In this document: in pieces, positions 55,748 through 64,000 of the stretch | How the letters are laid out: each line of letters starts with the position of its first letter | Position numbering within the stretch: the stretch's first letter is position 1 | Source: Sphingomonas sanxanigenens | GTDB taxonomy: Bacteria; Pseudomonadota; Alphaproteobacteria; Sphingomonadales; Sphingomonadaceae | Assembly: GCA_003240855.1 (NCBI GenBank) | Contig: QFNN01000002.1 | Location: forward strand, 80,398 to 144,397 | Length of the DNA: 64,000 nucleotides | Direction of reading: 5' to 3' | The notes under the pieces: generated by a model | What the model was told of the DNA's origin: nothing | What the model saw: only the letters and a program-made list of their open reading frames with translations | Database searches by the model: none | Program-made: the position numbers and the translations under genes

Positions 55748-58450
55748 TCAGAACTTGCCGCGCAGCGTCAGACCATAGGTGCGCGGCTCGGCCAGATAGG
55801 CCGAGAAAATCTGCGCGCCGCCAGGATATTGCGACGACGAGGTGAAGTTCGGCGAAGCCGCGCCCGCTTGGAAGGACGAGTTGAACGCGACCTGCATATA
55901 GCCCTTGTTGAAGATGTTCTGCGTCCAGACCTCGACCGCCCAGCGCTGGTCGGGGCCGCGAATGCCGATGCGGGCGTTGACCAGGGCGAAACCGTCCTGC
56001 GCCTTCTGGGGGTACAGATCGGAACCCGTGTTATAGTCGCCGGTCAGGCGGCTATCGACATAGAGCAGACCCGACAGGCCGGTGCTGCCGATCGGCGGCG
56101 TCCAACTGAACGACGCCGTCGTCACGATCCTCGGCGCGTTGGAGATCTGCTTGCCCGGCAGCACGCGCAGCGCGGGGTCGAGCGGCAGGCCGGTGGCGCT
56201 GCCGACGAGGTCCTTGCGATACTTCGTGCTGGCGTAGGTCAGGCCCGCATTGAACTGGACGTAGCGGACCGGCGAGACATTGGCTTCGAGCTCGACGCCC
56301 TGCGCCAGCACGCCGTAGGTCACGTCGCCCTTGGCGCAAGAGCCGGTCGCCGCGCTGGTGTCGGTGTCGGCGTCGCTGCCGTCGATCAGGTTCTTACAGC
56401 CGTTGATGTTCTGGACGATATAGTTCGAGCCGTTGAAGGTGTTGAGCTGGAAGTTGCTGAACTCCTCGCGGAAGGCCGAGACGTTGAAGTTGAAGCCGCG
56501 GATCGAGAATTTGCCGCCCACTTCATATGACGTCACCTTTTCGGCGCCGAACTGCAGCACGCCGCTGCCGACCAGATTCTGCAATCCGGTCTGGCCGCCC
56601 ATCGGGGTCAGCGGCGACTTGATCGACGAGCGGTCGAGGTTGAAGCCGCCCGCCTTATAACCGCGCGCGTAGCTGGCGTAGAGCAGCAGGTCGTCGATCG
56701 GCTTCCACGAGACGATAGCGGTGCCGGTGAACTGATCCTCGCTGCGCCGGTCATGCGCGGTGTCGCCGTTGATCTCGCTGCTCGAATTGCCGAGGCAGGT
56801 CAGCGTGATCAGCGAACCGGCGAGCTGCGCCAGCGCCGGGTTGGTGAGCAGCGGGCCAAGCGCCTGCTGCTGCGGCAGACAGAAGCTGTTGTTGTTGTTG
56901 AACGTCGCGTTGAACTTCTTGATTTCCTTCGTCCAGCGCACGCCCAGCGTCACGTCCAGCTTGTCGGTGATGTGGAAGATGTTGTGCGTGAAGAAAGCGA
57001 AGTTGTTGCTGCGCTGACGGTAGGTATCGTTGATGCTGCCGACGTCGCGAACCGAATCGAGCCGGTCGAAAGCCGACCAGACGAGCGGCGATGCTGCGCC
57101 GAACAGCGCCGGGCGCGCTGCAAGGCAGCCCGCCGAGGTCGGCGAATAAAGCGCGGACAGCGAACTGCCGGAGACGACGCGGCAAGTGGCGAAGCGCCCA
57201 TAGTCGCGGCCGAAGTGCAGATTGTCGACGAGACGCAGCGACTCATGCGAGTAATAGCCGCCGACCAGCCAGTCGAGCTTGTTGTCGAAGGCCGAGCCCT
57301 GCAGGCGGAGTTCCTGGCTGAATGTGCGGAAACGCCGGTCATAGGCGTCCTTGCCCGGTTCGCGATACAGCAGGTCGAGCTGGCTAGAGTCGGTGTCCGA
57401 GCCCTGGTTCGTCTCATAGTTGCGATAGGCGGTGATCGAGGTCAGCTTCGCGCCGCCGAAATCCCAGTCGAGCTGGCCCGAAAAGCCCCAGTCGGTAGTC
57501 TTGCCGGCATAGCTGCGGCCCGACGACACATAGATGTTCCGGTTATAGGGATCGTCGGTGAAAGCCGCAGGATTCTGGCCCAGATCGATCATCGTCTTGA
57601 TGATCGTGTTCTTGGTGGGGTCAAGCAGCGAACCGACCTCGGCATTGTCCGCACGGCGGACATAGGCGGCGGCGCAGCATTTTTCGTTGCGGTGCGTGTA
57701 ATCGCCGATCAGGCGCAGGCTGATATCGCTCGTCGGCTCGAACAGCACCTGGCCGCGTACGAAATAGCGGTCGCGGTTATTGACGCGCGTATCGTTGACG
57801 AGATCCTTGTAGAAGCCGTCGCGCTTGGACCACAGCCCGTCGACGCGAACCGCCACGGTTTCCGAAACCGGCGCGTTGACGCTGCCGACGAGTCGCCAGA
57901 AATTATAATTGCCGTAGGTCGCCTCTCCCGTCACGCCGAGGCCGGAGAAACTCGGCTTCTTGGTGACGATGCTGATGAGGCCCGCCGATGCGTTGCGGCC
58001 GCCGAGCGTGCCCTGGGGGCCGCGCTGGACCTCCACGCGCTCGACGTCGCCAATGTCGTTGAGACCGGCGCCGGTGCGCGCGCGGTAGACGCCGTCGATG
58101 AACACCGCGACCGAGCTTTCAAGTCCCGGATTATCGCCCACGGTGCCGACGCCGCGAACGCGCGCCGACCCGTTGGCTTCGGAGCCGGTGGAGGACACGA
58201 GCAGCGACGGCGCGAGCTGGTTGAGCTGGCGGATGTCGGTCGCGCCCGAATTGGTCAGCGCTTCACCGCTGACGGCCGAAATGGCCAGCGGCACGTCCTG
58301 CAATTGCTGGGCGCGGCCTTGCGCGGTGACGATAATATCGGCGCCGGTATCGGTTTCCCCGGCGGCGGCCTGCGGCGCCGCTTCCTGCGCCATCGCAGGC
58401 GCAGCCAGTGCAGCGCAGGCAGCCGTCATCAACCAAATATGCTTGGGCAT
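55748..58450 (-). CDS. TonB-dependent outer-membrane receptor
   Basis: The 900-residue receptor has a signal peptide (MPKHIWLMTAACAALA to PAMAQ), an N-terminal plug with DIIVTAQGRAQQLQDVPLAI (TonB-box-like) and QRGPQGTLGGRNASAG-type plug end. A 22-strand-like barrel follows, ending LTLRGKF with the terminal aromatic. Barrel loops contain tyrosine-rich strand signals such as LLYASYARGYKAGGFNLDR. The substrate is unknown; no regulator, sigma factor or iron-transport gene lies near. The ATG at 58450 has an excellent GGAGGAGAG site. The upstream 58451-58662 stretch shows no gene. Confidence 0.93.
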   Translation of the reverse strand: MPKHIWLMTAACAALAAPAMAQEAAPQAAAGETDTGADIIVTAQGRAQQLQDVPLAISAVSGEALTNSGATDIRQLNQLAPSLLVSSTGSEANGSARVRGVGTVGDNPGLESSVAVFIDGVYRARTGAGLNDIGDVERVEVQRGPQGTLGGRNASAGLISIVTKKPSFSGLGVTGEATYGNYNFWRLVGSVNAPVSETVAVRVDGLWSKRDGFYKDLVNDTRVNNRDRYFVRGQVLFEPTSDISLRLIGDYTHRNEKCCAAAYVRRADNAEVGSLLDPTKNTIIKTMIDLGQNPAAFTDDPYNRNIYVSSGRSYAGKTTDWGFSGQLDWDFGGAKLTSITAYRNYETNQGSDTDSSQLDLLYREPGKDAYDRRFRTFSQELRLQGSAFDNKLDWLVGGYYSHESLRLVDNLHFGRDYGRFATCRVVSGSSLSALYSPTSAGCLAARPALFGAASPLVWSAFDRLDSVRDVGSINDTYRQRSNNFAFFTHNIFHITDKLDVTLGVRWTKEIKKFNATFNNNNSFCLPQQQALGPLLTNPALAQLAGSLITLTCLGNSSSEINGDTAHDRRSEDQFTGTAIVSWKPIDDLLLYASYARGYKAGGFNLDRSSIKSPLTPMGGQTGLQNLVGSGVLQFGAEKVTSYEVGGKFSIRGFNFNVSAFREEFSNFQLNTFNGSNYIVQNINGCKNLIDGSDADTDTSAATGSCAKGDVTYGVLAQGVELEANVSPVRYVQFNAGLTYASTKYRKDLVGSATGLPLDPALRVLPGKQISNAPRIVTTASFSWTPPIGSTGLSGLLYVDSRLTGDYNTGSDLYPQKAQDGFALVNARIGIRGPDQRWAVEVWTQNIFNKGYMQVAFNSSFQAGAASPNFTSSSQYPGGAQIFSAYLAEPRTYGLTLRGKF

Positions 58451-58662
58451 CAAACTCTCCTCCAATAAACTTTATTTTGTTGTTTGACCGCCAGCCTATC
58501 GTAGCTGTGGCAAAGATGCCATCGCCTAAATGGCGGAAATCCGTTATTTTTTATGTTTCGCGGCGAATATGCAACAGCGCCCCCGGTTGACGCTACGGCA
58601 ACCGGGCTTTCCGCTCACGTAAAAGGAAAGGTGCGGGCGTCGAAAAGCCCATTGATTCAAAG

Positions 58663-58707
58663 GGGGGCGCTCTCTTCCGTCGAATGCAAACGAAAGAGAG
58701 CGCCCCC
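58663..58707 (-). terminator. Long-stem hairpin downstream of infC
   Basis: GGGGGCGCTCTCTT (58663-58676) pairs perfectly with AAGAGAGCGCCCCC (58694-58707) around a 17-base loop. On the minus strand it lies nine bases after the infC stop and is followed by a short CCTTTG. It is a likely end signal of the infC transcript, although the T-tract is short. Confidence 0.7.
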
Positions 58708-58715
58708 GGATTCGC

Positions 58716-59261
58716 TCATTTGGGAGCGATGACCATCAGCATCTGGCGCCCTTCCATGCGGGGGTGCGCCTCGACCTTGGCGATCTCGAGCGTATCCGCC
58801 TGCACGCGCTGGAGAAGCTGCATGCCAAGCTGGCCGTGGCTCAGCTCGCGGCCGCGGAAGCGCAGAGTCACCTTCACCTTGTCGCCCTCGCCGATGAACT
58901 CGAAGATCTTCTTCATCTTCGTCTCATAGTCGTGGTCGTCGATGTTCGGACGCATTTTGATCTCCTTGATCTCCTGCGTCTTTTGCGATTTGCGCGCGAG
59001 GTTCGCCTTTTTCTGCGCCTCGTATTTGAACTTGCCGACGTCGAGGAACTTGGCGACAGGCGGGTCCGCGTTGGGCGACACTTCGACCAGGTCGAGGCCC
59101 ACTTCGGCCGCCTGCTCCATCGCCTCGCGCGTGTACATCACGCCCAGATTTTCGCCATTCTCGTCAATCACCCGGACTTTGGGCGATTGGATAAATTCGT
59201 TGAAGCGCGGCCCGTTGGCCGGCGCGGGCGCCATCGGGCGCCGCATCATGGGAGGACGTAT
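58716..59261 (-). CDS. infC: Translation initiation factor IF-3 (probable AUA start)
   Basis: IF-3 binds the 30S subunit and checks start-codon pairing. The 181-residue protein has the N-domain [21 protein letters not shown], linker [19 protein letters not shown], and C-domain [18 protein letters not shown] ending MLMVIAPK. The likely start is ATA at 59261, because AGGAGA lies seven bases before it and no Shine-Dalgarno precedes the ATG at 59249. Non-AUG starts are characteristic of infC, where they allow IF-3 to repress its own synthesis. If ATG is used, the protein is 177 residues. The ribosomal protein genes rpmI-rplT do not follow. Confidence 0.9.
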   Translation of the reverse strand: MRPPMMRRPMAPAPANGPRFNEFIQSPKVRVIDENGENLGVMYTREAMEQAAEVGLDLVEVSPNADPPVAKFLDVGKFKYEAQKKANLARKSQKTQEIKEIKMRPNIDDHDYETKMKKIFEFIGEGDKVKVTLRFRGRELSHGQLGMQLLQRVQADTLEIAKVEAHPRMEGRQMLMVIAPK

Positions 59262-59440
59262 AACCCTATCTCCTGGTTGCTGATCGGATTCCAATTTAGT
59301 GCTTTCCGCGCAATTTGGAAAGGCGGCGCGCGAAGGCGGCGGATCGTTTCGCTCCGCCCTGCGCCCTATCAACAACAGTTGCCCGCCGGCTTTCGCTTCG
59401 CCCATATGAAAATGGGGAAGTGATCTATTTTGGGGGCGGT

Positions 59441-59917
59441 ATGAAATTGTGGCTCATGGTTGGTCTGGGGCTGGGCTGCTGCGCATCGTCGGCGACAGCC
59501 GGCTTATATTCCGACGATCTCGCGCGCTGCCTGGTCACGAAATCGACCGAGGCGGACAAGACGCTGCTGATGCGCTGGGTTTTCGGGGCGATGACGGCCA
59601 GTTCGGCGACTCGCGACCTATCGTCCGTCACCAGCGATCAGCGCGACAAATTGGCGCAGGAGGGCGGCGCGCTCTTCGTTCGTCTGATCGCGGACACCTG
59701 CCATGCTGAAAGCGTGGCCGCGCTCAAATATGAAGGAAGCGCTGCGTTCGAGAGCGCATTCCAGACGCTTGGCGCAGTCGCCATGCGCGGGTTGATGAGC
59801 GATCCGCTGGTCGCCGCCGAACTTGCCAAGCTCGACAAGCATATGAGCAAGGACAAGCTGAAAGCGCTTGGGAAGGAAGCCGGAGTCGTGGTTCCGGGCG
59901 CCGACGACCAGCCCTGA
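59441..59917 (+). CDS. Hypothetical exported protein
   Basis: The 158-residue protein has a signal peptide ([20 protein letters not shown], two adjacent cysteines near its end) and a mainly helical mature part with two more cysteines (about Cys29 and Cys87). The body has segments [17 protein letters not shown] and [15 protein letters not shown]. No family is recognised with certainty, although similar small exported proteins are common in sphingomonads. A purine-rich TGGGGGCGG precedes the ATG. It lies between infC and thrS on the opposite strand from both. Confidence 0.6.
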   Translation: MKLWLMVGLGLGCCASSATAGLYSDDLARCLVTKSTEADKTLLMRWVFGAMTASSATRDLSSVTSDQRDKLAQEGGALFVRLIADTCHAESVAALKYEGSAAFESAFQTLGAVAMRGLMSDPLVAAELAKLDKHMSKDKLKALGKEAGVVVPGADDQP

Positions 59918-59937
59918 TCGGCGGCGCCCGGCCTGCA

Positions 59938-61932
59938 TCAACGCTGGTCGGGCGGCGTCGCTTCGGCCTTCAGCATCGCGATCGCCTCGTCGAGCGGCAT
60001 TATGCGCTGGCCTTCCTGGCCCAGCGTGCGGATCGCGACCGTGCCTTCCTCGGCCTCGCGCTTGCCGATCACCAGCAGGTGCGGAACCTTCGCCAGCGAA
60101 TGTTCGCGCACCTTGTAGTTGATCTTCTCGTTGCGCGTATCAGACTCGGCGCGCAGCCCGGCGGCGCCCAGCTTCGCCACGACATCCTGCGCATAGCCGT
60201 CGGCGTCCGACACGATCGTCGCCACCACCGCCTGCACCGGCGCCAGCCACAGCGGGAAGCGCCCGGCATGATGCTCGATGAGGATGCCGATGAAGCGCTC
60301 GAACGTGCCCAGGATGGCGCGGTGGAGCATGATGGGGCGGTGGCGCTGGCCATCCTCGCCGACATAGCTTGCGTCCAGCCGCTCGGGCAGCACCTCATCC
60401 GCCTGGATCGTGCCGACCTGCCAGGTGCGGCCGATAGCGTCGGTCAGGTGGAACTCCAGCTTGGGCGCGTAGAAGGCGCCTTCGCCCTCCAGCTCTTCCC
60501 AGCCATAATCTTCGGTGTCGCGTCCAGCGGCGCGCACTGCGTCGCGCAGAACCTGCTCGGCATTGTCCCACATTTCGTCGCTGCCGAAGCGCTTCTCGGG
60601 GCGCAGCGCCAGCTTGATCGCATATTTGTCGAAGCCGAGATGCTTGTAGACGCTGTCGAGCAGGTCGCAGAACTGGCGGATTTCGTCGATCAACTGATCC
60701 TCGCGCACGAAGATGTGCGCGTCGTCCTGCGTGAACTGGCGCACGCGCATGATGCCGTGCAGCGCGCCGTGCGGCTCGTTGCGGTGGCAGCAGCCGAATT
60801 CGGCCATGCGGATGGGCAGATCGCGATAGCTTTTGATTCCCTGGCGGAAGATCAGGACGTGCGCCGGGCAGTTCATCGGCTTCAGCGCCATCAGATCGGC
60901 CTTGCCCGACAGCACGGGGCCATCATCCTCGGTCGACGGGATCTCGTCGGGAACGACGAACATATTTTCGCGATATTTGCCCCAGTGGCCCGACTGCTCC
61001 CACTGGCGCGCGTCCATCAGTTGCGGGGTCTTGACCTCGACATAGCCGGCGGCGTCCAGCCGGCGGCGCATATAGGCCTCCAACTGGCGCCAGATGATAT
61101 AGCCTTTGGGGTGCCAGAATACGCTGCCCTGCGCTTCTGACTGGAGGTGGAACAGGTCCATCTCCTGCCCGATCTTGCGATGGTCGCGCTTGGCCGCCTC
61201 TTCCAGCCGGTGGAGATGCGCGTCGAGCTGCTTCTTGTTGAGCCAGCCCGTGCCGTAGATGCGCGAGAGCATCGCGTTCTTCTGGTCGCCGCGCCAGTAA
61301 GCGCCGGAGACGCGCGTCAGCCTGAACGCCTGGGGGTCGAGCTTGCCGGTCGAGGCGAGGTGCGGCCCGCGGCACATGTCGAGCCAGTCGCTGCCGGACC
61401 AATAGACCGTCAGCTCGTCGCCCTCGGGAAGCTCGGCGGCCCATTCGGCCTTGAAGCTCTCGCCCTCTTCGCGCCAGCGCGCAATCAGCGCCTCGCGGCT
61501 CCACACTTCGCGCTTCAGCGGCTTGTCGGCGGCGATGATGCGGCGCATCTCGGCCTCGATCGCGGGCAGATCCTCCTCGGTGAAGGGCCGCTCCCTCGGC
61601 GCGAAGTCGTAATAGAAGCCATCGTCGGTCGAGGGGCCGAAGGTGATCTGCGTGCCCGGAAACAGCGTCTGTACCGCTTCCGCCAGCACATGCGCAAAAT
61701 CGTGCCGCGCGAGTTCGAGCGCATCGGCCTCGTCGCGCGCGGTGACCAGCGCCAGCGTCGCATCCCGATCCAGCGGCCTTCCAATGTCGCGCAGTTCGCC
61801 GTCCACGCGCGCCGCGATCGCCGCCTTGGCCAGCCCCGGCCCGATCGCCGCAGCCACGTCCGCCGGGGTAGTGCCGCGCGGCATCTCGCGCACGGAACCG
61901 TCGGGCAGGCTGATCTTGATCATCTCGGACAT
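59938..61932 (-). CDS. thrS: Threonyl-tRNA synthetase
   Basis: This class II synthetase charges tRNA-Thr. The 664-residue protein has an N-terminal TGS domain (about 1-65), an editing domain with [10 protein letters not shown] (HxxxH-type), and a catalytic core with [20 protein letters not shown] and FTQDDAHIF. The C-terminal anticodon domain ends with [15 protein letters not shown]. The ATG at 61932 ([12 protein letters not shown]) was chosen over a 28-residue extension. A long inverted repeat in the leader could act as an operator. Confidence 0.97.
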   Translation of the reverse strand: MSEMIKISLPDGSVREMPRGTTPADVAAAIGPGLAKAAIAARVDGELRDIGRPLDRDATLALVTARDEADALELARHDFAHVLAEAVQTLFPGTQITFGPSTDDGFYYDFAPRERPFTEEDLPAIEAEMRRIIAADKPLKREVWSREALIARWREEGESFKAEWAAELPEGDELTVYWSGSDWLDMCRGPHLASTGKLDPQAFRLTRVSGAYWRGDQKNAMLSRIYGTGWLNKKQLDAHLHRLEEAAKRDHRKIGQEMDLFHLQSEAQGSVFWHPKGYIIWRQLEAYMRRRLDAAGYVEVKTPQLMDARQWEQSGHWGKYRENMFVVPDEIPSTEDDGPVLSGKADLMALKPMNCPAHVLIFRQGIKSYRDLPIRMAEFGCCHRNEPHGALHGIMRVRQFTQDDAHIFVREDQLIDEIRQFCDLLDSVYKHLGFDKYAIKLALRPEKRFGSDEMWDNAEQVLRDAVRAAGRDTEDYGWEELEGEGAFYAPKLEFHLTDAIGRTWQVGTIQADEVLPERLDASYVGEDGQRHRPIMLHRAILGTFERFIGILIEHHAGRFPLWLAPVQAVVATIVSDADGYAQDVVAKLGAAGLRAESDTRNEKINYKVREHSLAKVPHLLVIGKREAEEGTVAIRTLGQEGQRIMPLDEAIAMLKAEATPPDQR

Positions 61933-61963
61933 GGAAGGGGTCTTGCCTTGGCTAGGATTGCGT

Positions 61964-62018
61964 AATTGCGCGCGGCTTATGCCCGCGCCGCCCCGATATA
62001 GGCAAGCCGCGCGCAATT
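61964..62018. repeat. 15-bp perfect inverted repeat in the thrS leader
   Basis: AATTGCGCGCGGCTT (61964-61978) and AAGCCGCGCGCAATT (62004-62018) are exact complements around a 25-base loop. It lies 32 bp upstream of the thrS start in the 180-bp divergent gap. On the plus strand the repeat is followed by TTTT, on the minus strand by no T-tract. It may be a ThrS mRNA operator, an attenuator-like hairpin or a protein operator; the sequence alone does not decide. Confidence 0.7.
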
Positions 62019-62113
62019 TTCCGCCTTCTTCATGGGTGCGGGGGCTTTTTTCCGTGCGATGCGTGCATTCAGGCGCTATCGTTCCCCCTTCTCAACAGCC
62101 TATGGGACGACTG

Positions 62114-62368
62114 ATGCTGAACCGCCTTTTCCGCCATCATCCCGCCGAAGTCGGCGAAACCTATGGCGAGCATTTTGCGGCGGCGGGCGGTTTCGGCGTG
62201 CGGATGGTCGCGGGCGGCGTCGCCTGCATGATCCACGCTGTCATCCCGGGCGTGTTCGTCACCACCGGCAGCGGCACGGTCAGGAAGCTTTATGACGAGA
62301 TGGTCGCGAAGCGCGACGCCAAGCGCCGCGCCAATATCGAGGTCCAGTCGATCGAATGGGTGATCTGA
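62114..62368 (+). CDS. DUF6356-like small membrane protein
   Basis: The 84-residue protein has one or two hydrophobic segments (about 28-50, FGVRMVAGGVACMIHAVIPG). Its opening, MLNRLFRHHPAEVGETYGEH, resembles the sphingomonad DUF6356 family as remembered. The function is unknown. An ATG at 62102 adds four residues. It overlaps the next hydrolase gene by 13 bp, suggesting a coupled unit. Confidence 0.75.
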   Translation: MLNRLFRHHPAEVGETYGEHFAAAGGFGVRMVAGGVACMIHAVIPGVFVTTGSGTVRKLYDEMVAKRDAKRRANIEVQSIEWVI

Positions 62369-63111
62369 TCGCGCCCGAAGGGGGCGTGACGGGCTGGCTG
62401 GATCGCGGCGACAGCGTGCGTCTGGCCTTTGTGAAGCGCGCAGGGGCGGGGCCGACGATCCTGTTCCTGCCCGGCTATATGTCGGACATGACGGGCGGCA
62501 AGGCGCTGGCGCTCGATCGCTGGGCGGCCCGGCGCGGTCGCGCGATGCTGCGCTTCGACTATACGGGCTGCGGAGCGAGCGAGGGCGATTTCGAGGCCGC
62601 GACGCTGGCGCGCTGGCGCGACGATGCGCTGGCGATGATCGACAGCCAGGTCGACGGGCCGGTCATTCTCGTCGGCTCCTCGATGGGCGGCTGGATCATG
62701 CTTCTCGCGGCGCTCGCGCGGCCCGGTCGCGTCGCCGGTCTTGTCGGCGTCGCGGCGGCGCCCGATTTCACCGATTGGGGGTATAGCGAGGCCGAGAAGC
62801 GGGAAATCCTCTTGCGCGGCCGGCTTGAACAGGCGTCCGACTATGCGGCGACGCCCACCGTCACCACGCGCGCCTTCTGGCAATCGGGCGAGGCGCATCG
62901 TCTGCCCCAGGGCGAGATCGCGATCGACTGCCCGGTGCGACTGCTCCATGGCCAGAATGATCCGGACGTTCCCTGGCGTCATTCGCTTCACCTCGCCGAA
63001 CGGCTTCGTTCAGCCGATGTGCAGACGTTGCTCGTCAAGGATGGCGATCACCGCCTGTCGCGCGATCAGGACATCGCGCTGATGCTGGCGACCGTCGAGG
63101 CGCTTTGCTGA
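62356..63111 (+). CDS. Alpha/beta hydrolase, ABHD10-like
   Basis: The 251-residue hydrolase has an early strand LFLPGYMSDMTGGKALALD and a nucleophile elbow LVGSSMGGWIMLL. The acid is in LLHGQNDPDVPW and the catalytic histidine in VKDGDHRLSRDQD. The arrangement resembles the ABHD10/palmitoyl-thioesterase-like group, but substrate is unknown. Its 5' end overlaps the DUF6356-like gene and its stop overlaps the TPR gene start (TGATG). Confidence 0.82.
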   Translation: MGDLIAPEGGVTGWLDRGDSVRLAFVKRAGAGPTILFLPGYMSDMTGGKALALDRWAARRGRAMLRFDYTGCGASEGDFEAATLARWRDDALAMIDSQVDGPVILVGSSMGGWIMLLAALARPGRVAGLVGVAAAPDFTDWGYSEAEKREILLRGRLEQASDYAATPTVTTRAFWQSGEAHRLPQGEIAIDCPVRLLHGQNDPDVPWRHSLHLAERLRSADVQTLLVKDGDHRLSRDQDIALMLATVEALC

Positions 63112-63887
63112 TGCTCCCCATTCTCCTTCTCCTCGCCGCCGAAACGCCTGCCGCCACGCCACCGGCCGCGCCTCGCACCGCGCCGCCGACCAACCAGCAA
63201 TTGCTCGACATGTGCCTCGGCTCGGTCGCCGCCGATCCCGACAAGGCGATCGTCGAGGCCAATAACTGGCATTTGCGGGGCGGCGGCGCGCTCGCGCGCC
63301 AGTGCCTCGGCGTCGCCTACGCCAGGAAGCTGCAATGGGCCGCCGCCGCGACCGCTTTCGAGCAGGGTGCGCGCGAGGCGGAGATTTCGCGCCAGGCGCC
63401 CGCCGCCGATCTGTGGATGCAGACGGGCAATGCGCGGCTGGCTGGCGGCAACGCGCCCGCCGCGCGCGCGGCGTTCGATGCCGCAATGGCGCGCGGCGAG
63501 CTGGTCGGCCCCTCGCTTGGCGAGGCAAGCCTCGATCGCGCGCGCGCCTCGGTCGCGATGGGCGATCTCAAGGCGGCGCGCGCCGATCTCGATCTCGCGA
63601 TCCAGCGCGTGCCCGACGATCCGCTCGCCTGGCTGCTCTCGGCGACGCTTGCGCGCCGGCAGGGCGATCTCGCCCGCGCGCAGAAAGACATAGGCGAAGC
63701 GTCGAAGCGATCGCCCGACGACGCCTCGGTGGCGCTCGAGGCCGGCAATATCGCGATTCTCTCCAACGCGCCCGACGCCGCGCGCGCCGCCTGGCAAGGC
63801 GCGATCGCAACCCAGCCCGGAAGCCCGGCTGCGGAGGCCGCCGCGGCCAACCTCAAGCAGCTCGACGCCGAACAGCCGAAATCCTGA
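63111..63887 (+). CDS. TPR-repeat exported protein
   Basis: The 258-residue protein has a short signal-like N-terminus (MLPILLLLAAETPAATPP) and then repeated helix pairs of tetratricopeptide type: ARKLQWAAAATAFEQGARE, TGNARLAGGNAPAARAAFDA, GDLKAARADLDLAIQRVPDD and RQGDLARAQKDIGEASKRSP. It is probably a periplasmic or membrane-associated scaffold; partners are unknown. The ATG at 63111 overlaps the hydrolase stop; a TTG six bases earlier is less likely. It is followed by a 63-bp gap. Confidence 0.8.
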   Translation: MLPILLLLAAETPAATPPAAPRTAPPTNQQLLDMCLGSVAADPDKAIVEANNWHLRGGGALARQCLGVAYARKLQWAAAATAFEQGAREAEISRQAPAADLWMQTGNARLAGGNAPAARAAFDAAMARGELVGPSLGEASLDRARASVAMGDLKAARADLDLAIQRVPDDPLAWLLSATLARRQGDLARAQKDIGEASKRSPDDASVALEAGNIAILSNAPDAARAAWQGAIATQPGSPAAEAAAANLKQLDAEQPKS

Positions 63888-63950
63888 TCGGCCGTAAAAT
63901 CCCCGCGCGGCCGCATTTTCAAACCGGCGTCCAGCGCCTATGAAGGGCGC

Positions 63951-64000
63951 ATGAAATATCTCCACACGATGATCCGCGTCTCGGACCCTGAGGCGACGAT
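63951..64000 (+). CDS. gloA: Lactoylglutathione lyase, N-terminal fragment (truncated by window edge)
   Basis: The visible 16 residues, MKYLHTMIRVSDPEAT, match the start of glyoxalase I, which converts methylglyoxal-glutathione hemithioacetal to lactoylglutathione. The frame runs out of the window at 64000. GGGCGC directly before the ATG is a weak ribosome site. Only the N-terminus can be checked, so the call is provisional. Confidence 0.75.
   Translation, partial: MKYLHTMIRVSDPEAT

Overview
The window is a gene-dense (about 65% GC by eye) chromosomal segment from an alphaproteobacterium, most likely of the Sphingomonadaceae. Evidence is the family-level resemblance of the housekeeping proteins, the PEPxxWA-type C-terminal sorting signals, the small sphingomonad-type proteins (DUF6489-like and DUF6356-like), and the mnmE-mnmG-rsmG-parA-parB order with embedded parS sites. 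The parABS cluster suggests that the replication origin is not far away. No prophage, insertion sequence, CRISPR array, rRNA gene or recognisable defence system was seen; nearly every gene is core or near-core.

Layout. 1-3.7 kb: rho, a TerC/YjbE-type membrane protein, a dienelactone hydrolase, ogt and a small DUF6489-like protein. 3.7-9.2 kb: tRNA modification (mnmE, mnmG), rsmG and parA-parB with three parS sites. 9.2-13.7 kb: a tightly overlapping minus-strand operon DUF3576 lipoprotein-leuS-lptE-holA. 14-19.5 kb: a beta-barrel-like protein, a ThiE-like protein, a PLP-homeostasis protein, a HAD phosphatase, ribA, xthA and lolA. 19.5-25.8 kb: ftsK, a UbiH-type hydroxylase, a SnoaL-like protein, a CnoX/Lon-N/Trm112 overlapping trio and tRNA-Gly(GCC).

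25.8-41.4 kb: hemC-hemD-Mic60-like, divergent tsaD-gpsA, an AsmA protein with an SDHAF4-like small protein, htpX-rsmB, rpe-heparinase-like, a gap holding an rRNA-leader-like stretch and a palindromic repeat, an SDR, purH and a polysaccharide flippase. 41.5-55.7 kb: polA, an alpha/beta hydrolase, a tandem pair of PEP-CTERM metalloproteases, nadB, an ABC ATPase, small proteins, tldD and glnD. 55.7-64 kb: a TonB-dependent receptor, infC (probably with an AUA start), thrS with a long leader inverted repeat, a DUF6356-hydrolase-TPR run and the start of gloA.

The genes serve genome segregation (parABS, ftsK), translation (leuS, thrS, infC, tsaD, mnmE/G, rsmB/G), envelope building (lolA, lptE, AsmA, flippase), haem, riboflavin, purine and NAD synthesis, and proteostasis. 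Starts were moved inward from the longest reading frame where a Shine-Dalgarno sequence, an operon overlap or family knowledge favoured it. All functional calls rest on motif recognition by reading; no database search was run.
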